Below, piece after piece: positions 8,012-16,607 of a stretch of DNA of 64,000 nucleotides. The stretch's first letter is position 1. Each line of letters starts with the position of its first letter. The position numbers were made by a program, and so were the translations under genes. Origin of the DNA: Terrimonas pollutisoli (GTDB lineage Bacteria > Bacteroidota > Bacteroidia > Chitinophagales > Chitinophagaceae). Below the pieces are notes generated by a model. The model was not told the DNA's origin and searched no databases. It worked only from the letters and a program-made list of their open reading frames with translations. The stretch is taken from assembly GCF_029360765.1 (NCBI RefSeq), contig NZ_JARKNA010000021.1, forward strand, positions 35,679-99,678, in the 5' to 3' direction.

Positions 8012-8599
8012 AGCTTATTGTAATGCATTTATTAATAAAGTACTGATCGCAGGTGGTAAGTTGCCTGTAAAAAATATGAAAGACCATATTTGCAGAGCTA
8101 TTAATTTTTCATAATTACCGATTCTCCCATGCTGGCTTAGTTTATCAGCCAAGTAAAAGGGGAATGTACCAATACAGTAAAGCATAACCCGGACAGCCAA
8201 AGAAATATTTCTTTGGCTTATTGAATGGGGAAAGATTGCCACAGCTTCATTTTTCTCCGGGTAACGGCGATAACAAGAGCCAGCGTAAAAAAAATACCGG
8301 CTGCAGTGCTTATCCTTCTTTTAAAGACGGGTATGTTTTGAAATTTATCCGGCCAAAAAAGCCCCCTTCTCTTTCCTCCTGTGAAGTAATTACAAAGTCT
8401 TCTCTATAGTTGGAAAAACTAAATTTCTTCAACTGCTCTTTATGCTGTTTGATTTTTTTCAGTGACGCAGTGATCAATTTTGTGAAAGGCTTTTTCATAT
8501 AAATATTTTTGCTTGTGACACAGGTTTCAATTACTGTGCCATCCAAAACCAGCAAATCGAAGAGTGGATTAATTATTCCGCCTTCCCGCTTACGACAAA
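8012..8599. other. 588-bp stretch without an intact gene
   Basis: It lies between the frameshifted ADP-ribosyltransferase-like gene and the end of the DUF5009 gene. Apart from the decayed minus-strand frames above, nothing recognisable is present: no RNA gene and no strong terminator. Confidence 0.5.
8015..8498 (-). pseudogene. Decayed minus-strand coding region, membrane-protein-like
   Basis: Three short minus-strand frames follow each other. The first starts at ATG 8498 (MKKPFTKLITASLKKIKQH...) and ends at 8310. The second gives ISTAAGIFFTLALVIAVTRRK around 8230-8310 in another frame. The third runs to 8015 and contains AVRVMLYCIGTFPFYLADK and WSFIFFTGNLPPAISTLL. The hydrophobic segments and their order suggest one small membrane protein broken by at least two frameshifts. 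I do not recognise the family. It is also possible that only unrelated short ORFs are present. Confidence 0.3.
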
Positions 8600-9808
8600 C
8601 TAAACTTTCACATAAATTTTTTTCCTGTCCATCCAATAACAGATAGCCCACATGAAGATAATGACGCAAATGGCATAGAGCAGAGAGCCTAATCTTGGAT
8701 CACCCGGTATATTGACCAATACTTTTTGGTAGAGCCAGTTCCATGGACTTGTATATAGCGGTTCTCCCTTCGTGTTGAATCCATTGGGGATACGGATTAA
8801 CGCCAAACCCTTGGGCAGAAAAGCACTCAGGGCAAAAACAAATAATGCATTCTTTCCAAACACATCGAAGAAACGGGAAAGACCACCCCTGATATTTTTT
8901 ATTTCAATCATATAAATCATCGTGGCAATGGTGATCGTAGCCAGGCCGGAGGTATAGATAGTGTAGGAGCTTGTCCATATTTTTTTATTGATGGGGAAAA
9001 CCATATCCCAGCAAAAGCCTGTAACCATCATAGCTATTCCGGCGACAAATAAACCTGTTATCATTTGGTAGGGGCCGTTTTGACTGGAGCCGACAGCCTG
9101 TGGTGTTTGCTGCTTTCCTTTCTTTTGGATATAGTCGCCTACCAGGTAACCCAGTATCACTTCTACAATTGCGGGCAGGGTGCTTACCAGGCCTTCGGGA
9201 TCAAAGGGAACGCCTTCTCCTTTATATAGATGGGCTATGCCCAACACATCTTTATCAATAACGGTTCCAAACCAACCTTTCAGGCTATAGGGGTCGATTG
9301 GATTGCCAACATAACAAAGCAGCCAATACAGCAGCAGGATTACCAAGCCGACATAAAACGCCTTTTTTAGTTTGAGGTAATAAATAATGACCGAGGCAAA
9401 AAAATAACATAGTGCTATTCGTTGCAGTACACCCAATATTCTCACTCCTTTTGACGGGTCTTCTTTGTTCACCCAATTGATAAAGGAGAGCTGATCGCCC
9501 TGCCACCTGAAGAAGGGCCACCAGTTTAAAAAGAGGCCAATCAGAAAAATGATAACTGTTCGGTTTACTACTTTTTTCCAGAACACAGCATCACCCGCTG
9601 CTTCCAGTCTTGGCATCACAAAGGCCATGGCATTACCCACCGCAAAAAGAAAAAAGGGAAAAACGAGATCGGTTGGCGTTAATCCATGCCAGGGAGCATG
9701 TTTTAGCGGCGGGTAAATATGTCCCCAGGAGCCGGGATTGTTGACCAGGATCATGAGGCAGACGGTGGCTCCGCGAAAAACATCTAATGAGTAAAAACGT
9801 TGGTTCAA
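8600..9808 (-). CDS. HGSNAT-like / DUF5009 membrane acyltransferase
   Basis: A 402-residue polytopic membrane protein with about ten hydrophobic segments. The N-terminus (RFYSLDVFRGATVCLMILVNN) and the next block (HAPWHGLTPTDLVFPFFLFAVG) are hallmarks of the bacterial relatives of heparan-alpha-glucosaminide N-acetyltransferase (DUF5009/NagX-like). The HGLTP histidine corresponds to the family's proposed active-site region. Family members are thought to move acetyl groups across the inner membrane onto glucosamine-type sugars. The ATG at 9808 is directly followed by the conserved motif, so the start is secure. It is transcribed away from the polysaccharide locus and may have an unrelated role in amino-sugar use. 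Its 3' end abuts the decayed region. Confidence 0.88.
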   Translation of the reverse strand: MNQRFYSLDVFRGATVCLMILVNNPGSWGHIYPPLKHAPWHGLTPTDLVFPFFLFAVGNAMAFVMPRLEAAGDAVFWKKVVNRTVIIFLIGLFLNWWPFFRWQGDQLSFINWVNKEDPSKGVRILGVLQRIALCYFFASVIIYYLKLKKAFYVGLVILLLYWLLCYVGNPIDPYSLKGWFGTVIDKDVLGIAHLYKGEGVPFDPEGLVSTLPAIVEVILGYLVGDYIQKKGKQQTPQAVGSSQNGPYQMITGLFVAGIAMMVTGFCWDMVFPINKKIWTSSYTIYTSGLATITIATMIYMIEIKNIRGGLSRFFDVFGKNALFVFALSAFLPKGLALIRIPNGFNTKGEPLYTSPWNWLYQKVLVNIPGDPRLGSLLYAICVIIFMWAICYWMDRKKIYVKV

Positions 9809-10133
9809 AGCAGTGACACTTTAAGCTTTAAATGTAAGATTTTCAACTATATACTTATTAATCAAATTGATCCTGCTCTTAGCCGCACCTGATAAGTTCC
9901 CGAAAAACGTAACGGGTAATTGGCTAATGACAAGTAATTTATTAATAATCAAAAACGATGAACTGTGTGGGTAACTGATTGCCCGGTTACATTGCCAAAG
10001 GCTTCACAATCTGCTAATTTTATTCTTTTGCCAGTCCCATTTAGCCACCTATATTTGCAGCCGAAATACAATAGCCACTAAGCAAAAACCGTTACAGTGG
10101 CCATTCTTTTTAGCCGGTCACAAAAAATAAGCT
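9809..10133. other. Divergent intergenic region upstream of the polysaccharide locus
   Basis: It separates the leftward DUF5009 gene from the rightward UpxY gene. It holds the promoter at 10028-10057 and a 75-nt leader with two small hairpins. The AT-rich left part shows no ORF. Confidence 0.6.
10028..10057 (+). promoter_or_regulatory. Main promoter of the polysaccharide locus
   Basis: TTG at 10028-10030, exactly 19 nt, then TATATTTG at 10050-10057. This is a full match to the Bacteroidota housekeeping promoter TTG-N19-TAnnTTTG. Transcription would begin around 10064, leaving a leader of about 70 nt ahead of upxY. The leader has a GCCACT/AGTGGC stem (10074-10101) followed by a T-rich run, and a GGTCAC/GTGACT stem whose 3' arm covers the GTG start at 10134. 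Confidence 0.75.
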
Positions 10134-10670
10134 GTGACTGAGATGGCGAAGCCATCCGAATTACCCGCAATGTCCCGTAAATGGTTAGCCATATACAGCC
10201 GTCCCCGCTGGGAAAAAAAAGTCACCCAATTGCTCACTGAAAAAGGACTGGAAAGCTACTGTCCTTTAAATAAGGTAAGACGTAAATGGAGTGACCGGGT
10301 AAAGCTGGTGGAAGAACCGCTTTTCAAATCCTATGTATTTGTAAAAGTGAATGATGAAGACAGGACTGAAGTGAGAATGACGCCGGGTGTCATCAATTTC
10401 GTGTACTGGAACGGGAAGCCTGCGGTGGTAAAGGAAAAAGAGATCAATGCGATCAAGAGTTTTTTGAACGAGTACGAGAATGTGGAAGTGAAGCCGATGA
10501 CGGTAGAGTTGAAGCAACGGGTGAAAATTACTGCTGGTCCGTTGATGGACCAGGAAGGGGAAGTGATCGGTATCAACCGCAAGTCTGTGAAGGTGGCCAT
10601 TGACAGCCTCGGGTATCTGCTGGTAGCTTATATTGACCGAACTAAATTAACTTCGACAGACCCCGATTGA
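10134..10670 (+). CDS. upxY: UpxY-type NusG-like transcription antiterminator
   Basis: A 178-residue protein related to NusG. The NGN domain spans about residues 15-115 (KWLAIYSRPRWEKKVTQLLTE, then YCPLNKVRRKWSDR, and LFKSYVFVKV). A KOW-like domain follows (KITAGPLMDQEGEVIGINRKSVKVAIDSLG). UpxY proteins bind RNA polymerase transcribing their own capsule or exopolysaccharide operon and prevent early termination. Being the first gene after the promoter, just ahead of the export genes, is the classical arrangement. The start could be GTG 10134, ATG 10143 or ATG 10170; the conserved domain begins right after the last, so the longer forms add only a short tail. No UpxZ-type anti-antiterminator is visible. 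Confidence 0.93.
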   Translation: MTEMAKPSELPAMSRKWLAIYSRPRWEKKVTQLLTEKGLESYCPLNKVRRKWSDRVKLVEEPLFKSYVFVKVNDEDRTEVRMTPGVINFVYWNGKPAVVKEKEINAIKSFLNEYENVEVKPMTVELKQRVKITAGPLMDQEGEVIGINRKSVKVAIDSLGYLLVAYIDRTKLTSTDPD

Positions 10671-10710
10671 ACAAATCTTATTTTTGCGGGCTTCTACTAA
10701 AATATCATCC

Positions 10711-11511
10711 ATGAAATTTGTCCGGCTTCTTGTATTACTTGTGTTATCTTTTTACTTAATTTCCTGCGGCACACAGCGTAGAATCCCCAATTACCTGCAA
10801 CATGTAAATGACAGTACCGGTAAAGGTGAGGTGAAAATTCCTGAGCTGAAAATTCAGAAAAACGACCTTTTATCTATCCAGGTATATAGTGCTAGTACCA
10901 AGCCTGAAATTTCCGATGCGCCTTATAATCTGCCTTCATCAAGTTCATCCTCGGGTGGCCAGGGGAGCAGCGGTTCGGGATCGGGTACCGGAGGTTTTTT
11001 GGTGGATGTGAATGGTAATATTGAGTATCCTCAATTAGGCGTAATCCAGGTGGAAGGTTTGACCAAACTTCAGCTGGCAGATACTATTAAACGAAAGATC
11101 AACGAAAAGGATTCGGTGCTGACAAACCCATCTGTCATTATTCGTTTTATGAATTTAAAGGTAACCGTGCTGGGTGAGGTAAATAGGCAGGGACCCGTTA
11201 GCGTACCGGGAGAAAGGGTGACATTATTGGATGCGATAGGGCTGGCGGGCGGTACTACTGATTTTGGAATGAAAAATACTGTCAAAGTGATGCGGGAAAC
11301 AGATGGAAAGCGGGAAGTTGGATTGGTCGATCTTTCATCCAGGGATCTGTTCGAATCCCCTTATTATAATTTACAACAAAATGATGTAGTGGTGGTAGAT
11401 CCTACAAAAAGAAAAGCGAAGAAAGCCGAACAAGATGTCGTGATGCGGCAGGTCAGCTTTGGCTTAAGCCTTATTACGGCGATTGCTTTGCTCTATAATA
11501 TTTTTAACTAA
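10711..11511 (+). CDS. Wza-like polysaccharide export lipoprotein
   Basis: A 266-residue protein from the ATG at 10711; upstream TTG codons lengthen the frame but break the signal peptide. The signal peptide ends in the lipobox LISC (Cys19). A polysaccharide-export domain follows (IQKNDLLSIQVYSASTKPEI ... GGFLVDVNGNIEYPQLGVIQVEGLT). Then comes a SLBB domain (LKVTVLGEVNRQGPVSVPGE, LLDAIGLAGGTTDFG) and a C-terminal hydrophobic helix. A Ser/Gly-rich linker sits at about residues 74-98, inside the export domain. It forms the periplasmic and outer-membrane channel for the polymer. Its stop codon overlaps the start of the wzc-like gene (TAATG), so translation is coupled. Confidence 0.93.
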   Translation: MKFVRLLVLLVLSFYLISCGTQRRIPNYLQHVNDSTGKGEVKIPELKIQKNDLLSIQVYSASTKPEISDAPYNLPSSSSSSGGQGSSGSGSGTGGFLVDVNGNIEYPQLGVIQVEGLTKLQLADTIKRKINEKDSVLTNPSVIIRFMNLKVTVLGEVNRQGPVSVPGERVTLLDAIGLAGGTTDFGMKNTVKVMRETDGKREVGLVDLSSRDLFESPYYNLQQNDVVVVDPTKRKAKKAEQDVVMRQVSFGLSLITAIALLYNIFN

Positions 11512-13937
11512 TGGCTATTTCCGAAAACTCATCGCAAGTAATAATCGAGGAACAGGTTACCAACAACGGCAAATCAGAATTGTCAAATTTAAGTGTAAGG
11601 GACCTGTTCTATAAATATATTCGTTTCCTGCCTGTATTTCTTTTATCAGTAGCCCTTGCTTTGTTGATAGCTTTTGTTTACCTGCGTTATGCGACGCGTA
11701 TTTATAGTGCAGCCGGTAGCCTGCAAATAAAAAGTGAAGTCTCAGGAGGCGGGCGTTCGTCCGACAAGGTGGAAGATATCCTGATGGGAAATAACCGGAC
11801 GGAAAATATTCAAAGCGAAATTGAAATTCTGAAGTCCCGGCCATTGATGGCCAGGGTGGTCAAAAAACTCGATTTGCAATTTAGTTACACGGCGATCGGA
11901 AGAATAAAAGATGAAAATGTTTATAAGAGAGCTCCTTTTACGATCAAAGCTTTTGAAATAAATGATTCTTCCCGGTCATTCAGCATGAATATAAAGTTCA
12001 ACGATGAAAACAGGTTCTATGTTAATCATGAATCAACTGAGATAGGTTTTGGCCAGGTATTTAAAAATAAATATGGCGTATTTGCCCTAGAAAAGAAAGG
12101 CGGTGCCGTCACCGGTACGGAATATGAAATCGGGTGGAGACCTATCGAGGCAGTTGCTACGAGCCTCGCTGCTGCTGTAAACGTGACGCCAAAAGTGAGC
12201 GGGACCGGGCTTATTATTAGCATGGAAACTACTAATGCGCAAATGGCGGCTGATATAGTCAACAATTTAATGGTTCAATATGACTCCCTGACGATTGAAC
12301 AGAATAATTTTTCCACCGACCAGATGATTGGTTTTATTGACGTGAGGCTGGATAAATTGAAAGGTGAATTAGACAGTTTACAGGGTATTTTACTAGACTA
12401 TCGCCAGAAAAATAAGCTGATCAATGTGGAAACGCAGTCGACCAATTCCTTTCAAACTATCATGGAGGCTGACAAGCTGATCAATGAGCAACAAATGCGG
12501 CTTTCGGTGGCAGGCATGATCGATGATTACCTGAGAGATAAACAAAATCAATACAGCAAAATAGTTGTTCCATCTTCGCTGGGCCTGGAAGATGTGACGT
12601 TGAATGAACTGGTGAGTGGCTATAACAAAGCACAATTGGCACGAAAATCATTATTGGAATCCAATATACCGCCGGATAATCCCGCCGTTAAAGAATCAGA
12701 GGCCCTGATCGAGCAGCAACGGGAGAGTGTGCTGGAAAACCTGCAAAATATCAAGTCTTCTTTTAGCAATGCTATTTCCAGGTTGAAAGGACAGACCCAA
12801 TCCGAAGAAAGTGAATTAGAGACCCTGCCTTATAAGATGAAAGAGTATGTGGACCTGGAACGGCAGGTTACTACCAAACTCGCCCTCTATAGCCTGCTGG
12901 AAGGAAAGAGAGAAGAAGCTGCCATTTCCAGGGCAGCCACTATCTCTAATTCAAAGATCGTTGATAAAGCCACGGCGTCATCTAACCCTGTAAAGCCTAA
13001 TGACCGAACCATTCAAATCATGGCCATACTTATCGGTTTAGCCCTGCCGGCGCTGATTATTTTTATAGGTGAATTGTTAAACGATAAAGTGACTACCCGC
13101 TTTGATATCGAGAAAATTACGCAGGTACCTATCATGGGCGAGGTGGGGCATTCCTATTCGGAAAATGCCCTTGTGGTAAACAAAACCAGCCGGCGAATGG
13201 TAGCCGAGCAATTCCGGATCATCCGGTCCAACCTGCAATATGTTTTGACAAAAACTGAAAAACCGATTATTCTTGTTACATCCTCCTTTAGTGGAGAGGG
13301 GAAGTCTTTTGTAAGTACAAATATGGGGGCCGTAATGGCGTTGACAGGCAAGAAAACCGTGATCCTGGAATTTGATATTCGTAAACCGAAAGTGCTGGCC
13401 GGACTAAACATGGGAAAACATCCAGGAATAACAAATTACCTGGTAGGAAAGGCCGATCTGAAAAATTTGATTTTGCCCATTCCCGGGCATGAAAACCTGT
13501 ATGTGTTACCATGCGGGCCCATACCTCCGAACCCTGCCGAGTTGTTGCTTGACAGTAAAGTGTCGGATTTGTTTGCGTGGCTAAAACAGAATTTTGATGT
13601 GACCATTATAGACACAGCTCCGGTCGGTATGGTTAGCGATGCCCAAACGCTGGGTAAATATGCCGACTGTACTCTTTACCTAGTGCGGCAGGGTTATACC
13701 TTTAAAAAACAGATTGCGCTGATCGACGACCTATACCAGGACAGAAAACTTCCTCACGTTTCTATCGTCGTGAATGATGTGAAATTGAAAGCCGGCTACG
13801 GATATTATGGCTATGGCCGCTATGGTTATGGTTATGGTTATGGTAACAACGGATATTACGAAGAAGAGCAACCCGCAAAAAGCTGGTCGGATAGGTTAAG
13901 TGTCAAAAAATGGTTTCGGAAAAAAGCTGAGAGGTAA
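11511..13937 (+). CDS. Wzc-like chain-length regulator and tyrosine autokinase
   Basis: An 808-residue inner-membrane protein. The N-terminal Wzz domain has a first membrane helix near residues 38-58, a long periplasmic coiled-coil part, and a second membrane helix near 505-525. The cytoplasmic BY-kinase domain (about 560-755) has the Walker A segment SFSGEGKSF with Lys598, the Walker A' segment VILEFDIRKPK, and the Walker B segment VTIIDTAPVG. A tyrosine/glycine cluster (GYGYYGYGRYGYGYGYG) lies near the C-terminus, followed by a basic tail. Autophosphorylation of such a cluster controls polymer length and Wza coupling; the matching phosphatase is likely the PHP-type gene at 42995. It directly follows the wza-like gene. 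Confidence 0.95.
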   Translation: MAISENSSQVIIEEQVTNNGKSELSNLSVRDLFYKYIRFLPVFLLSVALALLIAFVYLRYATRIYSAAGSLQIKSEVSGGGRSSDKVEDILMGNNRTENIQSEIEILKSRPLMARVVKKLDLQFSYTAIGRIKDENVYKRAPFTIKAFEINDSSRSFSMNIKFNDENRFYVNHESTEIGFGQVFKNKYGVFALEKKGGAVTGTEYEIGWRPIEAVATSLAAAVNVTPKVSGTGLIISMETTNAQMAADIVNNLMVQYDSLTIEQNNFSTDQMIGFIDVRLDKLKGELDSLQGILLDYRQKNKLINVETQSTNSFQTIMEADKLINEQQMRLSVAGMIDDYLRDKQNQYSKIVVPSSLGLEDVTLNELVSGYNKAQLARKSLLESNIPPDNPAVKESEALIEQQRESVLENLQNIKSSFSNAISRLKGQTQSEESELETLPYKMKEYVDLERQVTTKLALYSLLEGKREEAAISRAATISNSKIVDKATASSNPVKPNDRTIQIMAILIGLALPALIIFIGELLNDKVTTRFDIEKITQVPIMGEVGHSYSENALVVNKTSRRMVAEQFRIIRSNLQYVLTKTEKPIILVTSSFSGEGKSFVSTNMGAVMALTGKKTVILEFDIRKPKVLAGLNMGKHPGITNYLVGKADLKNLILPIPGHENLYVLPCGPIPPNPAELLLDSKVSDLFAWLKQNFDVTIIDTAPVGMVSDAQTLGKYADCTLYLVRQGYTFKKQIALIDDLYQDRKLPHVSIVVNDVKLKAGYGYYGYGRYGYGYGYGNNGYYEEEQPAKSWSDRLSVKKWFRKKAER

Positions 13938-14018
13938 AGGTTAAGGTTGAGGTAAGGATTTAGAAGAGTTGTGGTTTAATGGGGTTGAGATTTTTATTTT
14001 ATTTATTACTGAATTGAT

Positions 14019-14981
14019 ATGCGAATTTTAGTTACCGGGGGGGCTGGTTTTATTGGTTCCAATCTTGTTGAAAAGCTATTGAGCGATGAAAGAGTCAGTT
14101 TTGTACGGGTGCTGGATAATTTAGCAACCGGTTCGTTGAAAAATATTTCTTCATTTTCTTCGAATCCCAAATTTGAGTTTATAGAAGGTGATATCCGGAG
14201 TTATGAAACCTGCCTGCAGGTTTGCGAAGGGATCAATCTCATTTCACACCAGGCGGCTTTAGGCTCTGTTCCGCGTTCGATTGCCGATCCGCTGACAAGC
14301 CATGAAGTCAATATCACCGGTACGCTGAACATTTTTACGGCTGCAAAAGAAAAGAAAGTAAGGCGGGTGGTGTATGCCGCCAGTTCGTCCACTTATGGTG
14401 ATCATCCCGACCTGCCTAAAATGGAAGATAGGATAGGTAACCCCCTCTCTCCTTATGCCGTTACCAAATATGTAAATGAATTGTATGCCCGGGTGTACGG
14501 CAATTTATATGGAGTTGAGTTTATAGGTCTGCGTTATTTCAACATCTTTGGTCCGAGGCAGAATCCGAATGGTCCCTATGCTGCGGTTATCCCCCTGTTT
14601 GCAGAAGCCTTACTGGATAACAAGGCTCCTACAATCAATGGCGATGGAAGCCATAGCCGTGATTTCACTTATGTTGACAATGCAGTGCAGGCAAATATTC
14701 TTTCGCTTTTCACGGATAATTCAAAAGCAGTAAACCAGGTTTATAATATTGCCTGTGGTCATCAAACATCATTGTTGGAGTTGTTCAACTCTTTAAAGCG
14801 TGAAGCAGGTAGCGGTTTACAACCAATTCATGGGCCTAATCGTACCGGCGATGTGAAGCACAGCCTTGCAGATATTTCAAAGGCATCCACCTTGTTAAAC
14901 TATCACCCGCTGGTGGATGTAGAGGAGGGATTGAAGAAAACATTTAACTGGTATAAGAAGGAAAGGAAACCGGTTAATTAG
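14019..14981 (+). CDS. UDP-N-acetylhexosamine 4-epimerase (WbpP/TviC-like SDR)
   Basis: A 320-residue extended short-chain dehydrogenase. The Rossmann glycine motif is at the N-terminus (TGGAGFIGSN). The catalytic YxxxK is in SPYAVTKYVNELYA. The segments HQAALGSVPRSIADPLTSHE and RYFNIFGPRQNPNGPYAAVIP are typical of WbpP and Vi-antigen TviC type enzymes, which interconvert UDP-GlcNAc and UDP-GalNAc or their uronic acids. It supplies a hexosamine precursor for the polymer. An 81-bp gap separates it from the wzc-like gene and contains a GGTTAAGGTTGAGG tract that recurs near 16085. Whether the substrate is UDP-GlcNAc or the uronic acid form cannot be read from the sequence. Confidence 0.88.
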   Translation: MRILVTGGAGFIGSNLVEKLLSDERVSFVRVLDNLATGSLKNISSFSSNPKFEFIEGDIRSYETCLQVCEGINLISHQAALGSVPRSIADPLTSHEVNITGTLNIFTAAKEKKVRRVVYAASSSTYGDHPDLPKMEDRIGNPLSPYAVTKYVNELYARVYGNLYGVEFIGLRYFNIFGPRQNPNGPYAAVIPLFAEALLDNKAPTINGDGSHSRDFTYVDNAVQANILSLFTDNSKAVNQVYNIACGHQTSLLELFNSLKREAGSGLQPIHGPNRTGDVKHSLADISKASTLLNYHPLVDVEEGLKKTFNWYKKERKPVN

Positions 14982-15031
14982 GCAACCATTCTTTTTTTAC
15001 CGCAGAAGCATATAGCTTATAAAATTCAACT

Positions 15032-16090
15032 ATGCCTAAAACAATTATCATAACCGGCGGTGCGGGGTTTATTGGTTCGCATGTTGTTCGCCGTTTTGTT
15101 ACAAAATACCCGGATTATAAAATCATTAATCTTGATGCGTTAACGTATGCAGGCAACCTGGAGAACCTCAGGGATATTGAAAGTGAACCCAACTATTTTT
15201 TTGAGAAAGCCAACATACTCAATGTTGATGAACTGGAGCGGATTTTTGTTCTTCATCAGCCTGATGGTATAATACATTTGGCCGCTGAATCACATGTAGA
15301 CCGGTCCATACTTTCGCCTCTTGATTTTGTGTACACCAATGTAATAGGAACGGTGAACCTGCTGAATACAGCGAAGCATTTCTGGAAAGATAATTACGAA
15401 GGAAAAAGATTTTATCATGTATCAACCGATGAGGTGTATGGAGCCTTAGGCGATACCGGGTATTTTACTGAAGAAACCAACTACGATCCTCATTCTCCTT
15501 ATAGCGCCTCCAAAGCATCCAGTGATCATTTTGTAAGGGCTTATGGTGACACCTATGGGTTGCCCACCGTGATCAGCAATTGTTCCAACAATTATGGGCC
15601 CAATCACTTTCCTGAAAAGCTGATTCCCCTCTTTATTAATAATATCATTACCAAAAAACCTTTACCTGTTTATGGTGATGGTTTATATACGAGGGACTGG
15701 TTGTTTGTAAAAGATCATGCGGCAGCTATTGACCTCGTGTTTCATAACGGGAAAAATCATGATACTTACAACATCGGGGGATTTAATGAATGGAAGAATA
15801 TTGACCTCGTGAAACTGTTGTGCAAACTGATGGATGAAAAACTCGGCAATCCGGCCAGCACCAGTGAGCAACTGATCACTTATGTAAAGGATCGCCCCGG
15901 GCATGACAGGCGATATGCCATCGATGCCACAAAAATCAACAAAGAATTAGGCTGGCAACCTTCGGTAACCTTCGAAGAAGGGTTGGCGCAAACTATTGAC
16001 TGGTATTTTGAAAATAAAGAGTGGTTGAAGCATGTAACGAGTGGGGAATACCAGGGTTATTATGAGAAGCAGTATGCGGAGAGAGGTTGA
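15032..16090 (+). CDS. rfbB: dTDP-glucose 4,6-dehydratase
   Basis: A 352-residue SDR that makes dTDP-4-keto-6-deoxyglucose. It has the NAD motif TGGAGFIGSHVVRRF, the signature VSTDEVYGALGDTGYFTEE with catalytic Asp-Glu, the YxxxK in SPYSASKASSDHFVRAY, and the substrate-binding NNYGPNHFPEKLIPL. It is full length and about as conserved as any RmlB. It works with RmlA at 16608, but no RmlC or RmlD lies in the window, so the route to dTDP-L-rhamnose is either completed elsewhere or the keto-sugar goes to another product. The two rml genes are separated by an S23-type gene. Confidence 0.95.
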   Translation: MPKTIIITGGAGFIGSHVVRRFVTKYPDYKIINLDALTYAGNLENLRDIESEPNYFFEKANILNVDELERIFVLHQPDGIIHLAAESHVDRSILSPLDFVYTNVIGTVNLLNTAKHFWKDNYEGKRFYHVSTDEVYGALGDTGYFTEETNYDPHSPYSASKASSDHFVRAYGDTYGLPTVISNCSNNYGPNHFPEKLIPLFINNIITKKPLPVYGDGLYTRDWLFVKDHAAAIDLVFHNGKNHDTYNIGGFNEWKNIDLVKLLCKLMDEKLGNPASTSEQLITYVKDRPGHDRRYAIDATKINKELGWQPSVTFEEGLAQTIDWYFENKEWLKHVTSGEYQGYYEKQYAERG

Positions 16091-16211
16091 GGTTAAGATT
16101 AAGGTTAAGATTGAGTTGGAGGGAGGAGGTTTGAGAATGAGGTTGAGGACTAGAGAAAGGTTGAGAATGGAGTTAAGAAGAAAGAATTTAGGTTTAAGAA
16201 AAGGAATATAA
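16080..16211 (+). repeat. Purine-rich GGTTAAG/GGTTGAG tract ahead of the S23-type gene
   Basis: The 120 bp after rfbB are almost entirely A and G on the plus strand, built of degenerate units such as GGTTGAGG, GGTTAAG and GAGTTAAG. A related short tract lies at 13933-13960. After the S23-type gene, 16572-16607 carries the complementary pyrimidine version (TTAATCTTAAACTC, CCTTAACC, TCTTAACTC), so the gene is flanked by imperfect inverted tracts. Confidence 0.6.
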
Positions 16212-16574
16212 ATGGCTTATAATGATTTTGCTGAGATGCCTGTTTGGCAATTGGGGGATCAAATTGTTGCTGAAATTTATAAATTAACGGAAGCCCTTCC
16301 TAAAAGAGAGGACTATGCTCTCTGTTCGCAATTACGTGACGCTGCAGTAAGTATTACCGGAAATATCGCTGAAGGTTTCGGCAGAGGACATGTAAAGGAT
16401 AAGATCAATTTTTATTATTATTCAAGAGGCAGTGCACATGAAGTCCGAAGTCACTTGTTCAGCGGAAAAACGGCAGGATATTTTAATCTTGAACAAATTC
16501 ATCCCATTCAATTAAAATGCCTGCAGGTAATTGAAGGATTAAACAAAATTATTAAAGGTCTTTCAAGCCCTTAA
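16212..16574 (+). CDS. Four-helix bundle protein (S23/23S rRNA intervening-sequence family)
   Basis: A 120-residue protein with the family's recognised pattern: FAEMPVWQLGDQIVAEIYKLTEALPKREDYAL, then LRDAAVSITGNIAEGFGRG, then YYYSRGSAHEVRSHL, then a final helix. Homologues were first seen as ORFs in rRNA intervening sequences but are widespread in Bacteroidota polysaccharide loci. The molecular function is unsettled; nucleic-acid or peptide binding has been proposed for relatives. It interrupts the rfbB-rfbA pair and is flanked by inverted purine/pyrimidine tracts, suggesting it was inserted as a cassette. It is not expected to have a direct role in sugar synthesis. Confidence 0.85.
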   Translation: MAYNDFAEMPVWQLGDQIVAEIYKLTEALPKREDYALCSQLRDAAVSITGNIAEGFGRGHVKDKINFYYYSRGSAHEVRSHLFSGKTAGYFNLEQIHPIQLKCLQVIEGLNKIIKGLSSP

Positions 16575-16607
16575 TCTTAAACTCATCCTTAACCTTTTTC
16601 TTAACTC

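Noticed and set aside
9898..9917. CCCG...CGGG stem near 9900 as a third copy of the structured repeat
   Set aside because: Only a four-base stem is shared; the A-rich opening stem and tail of the family are absent.
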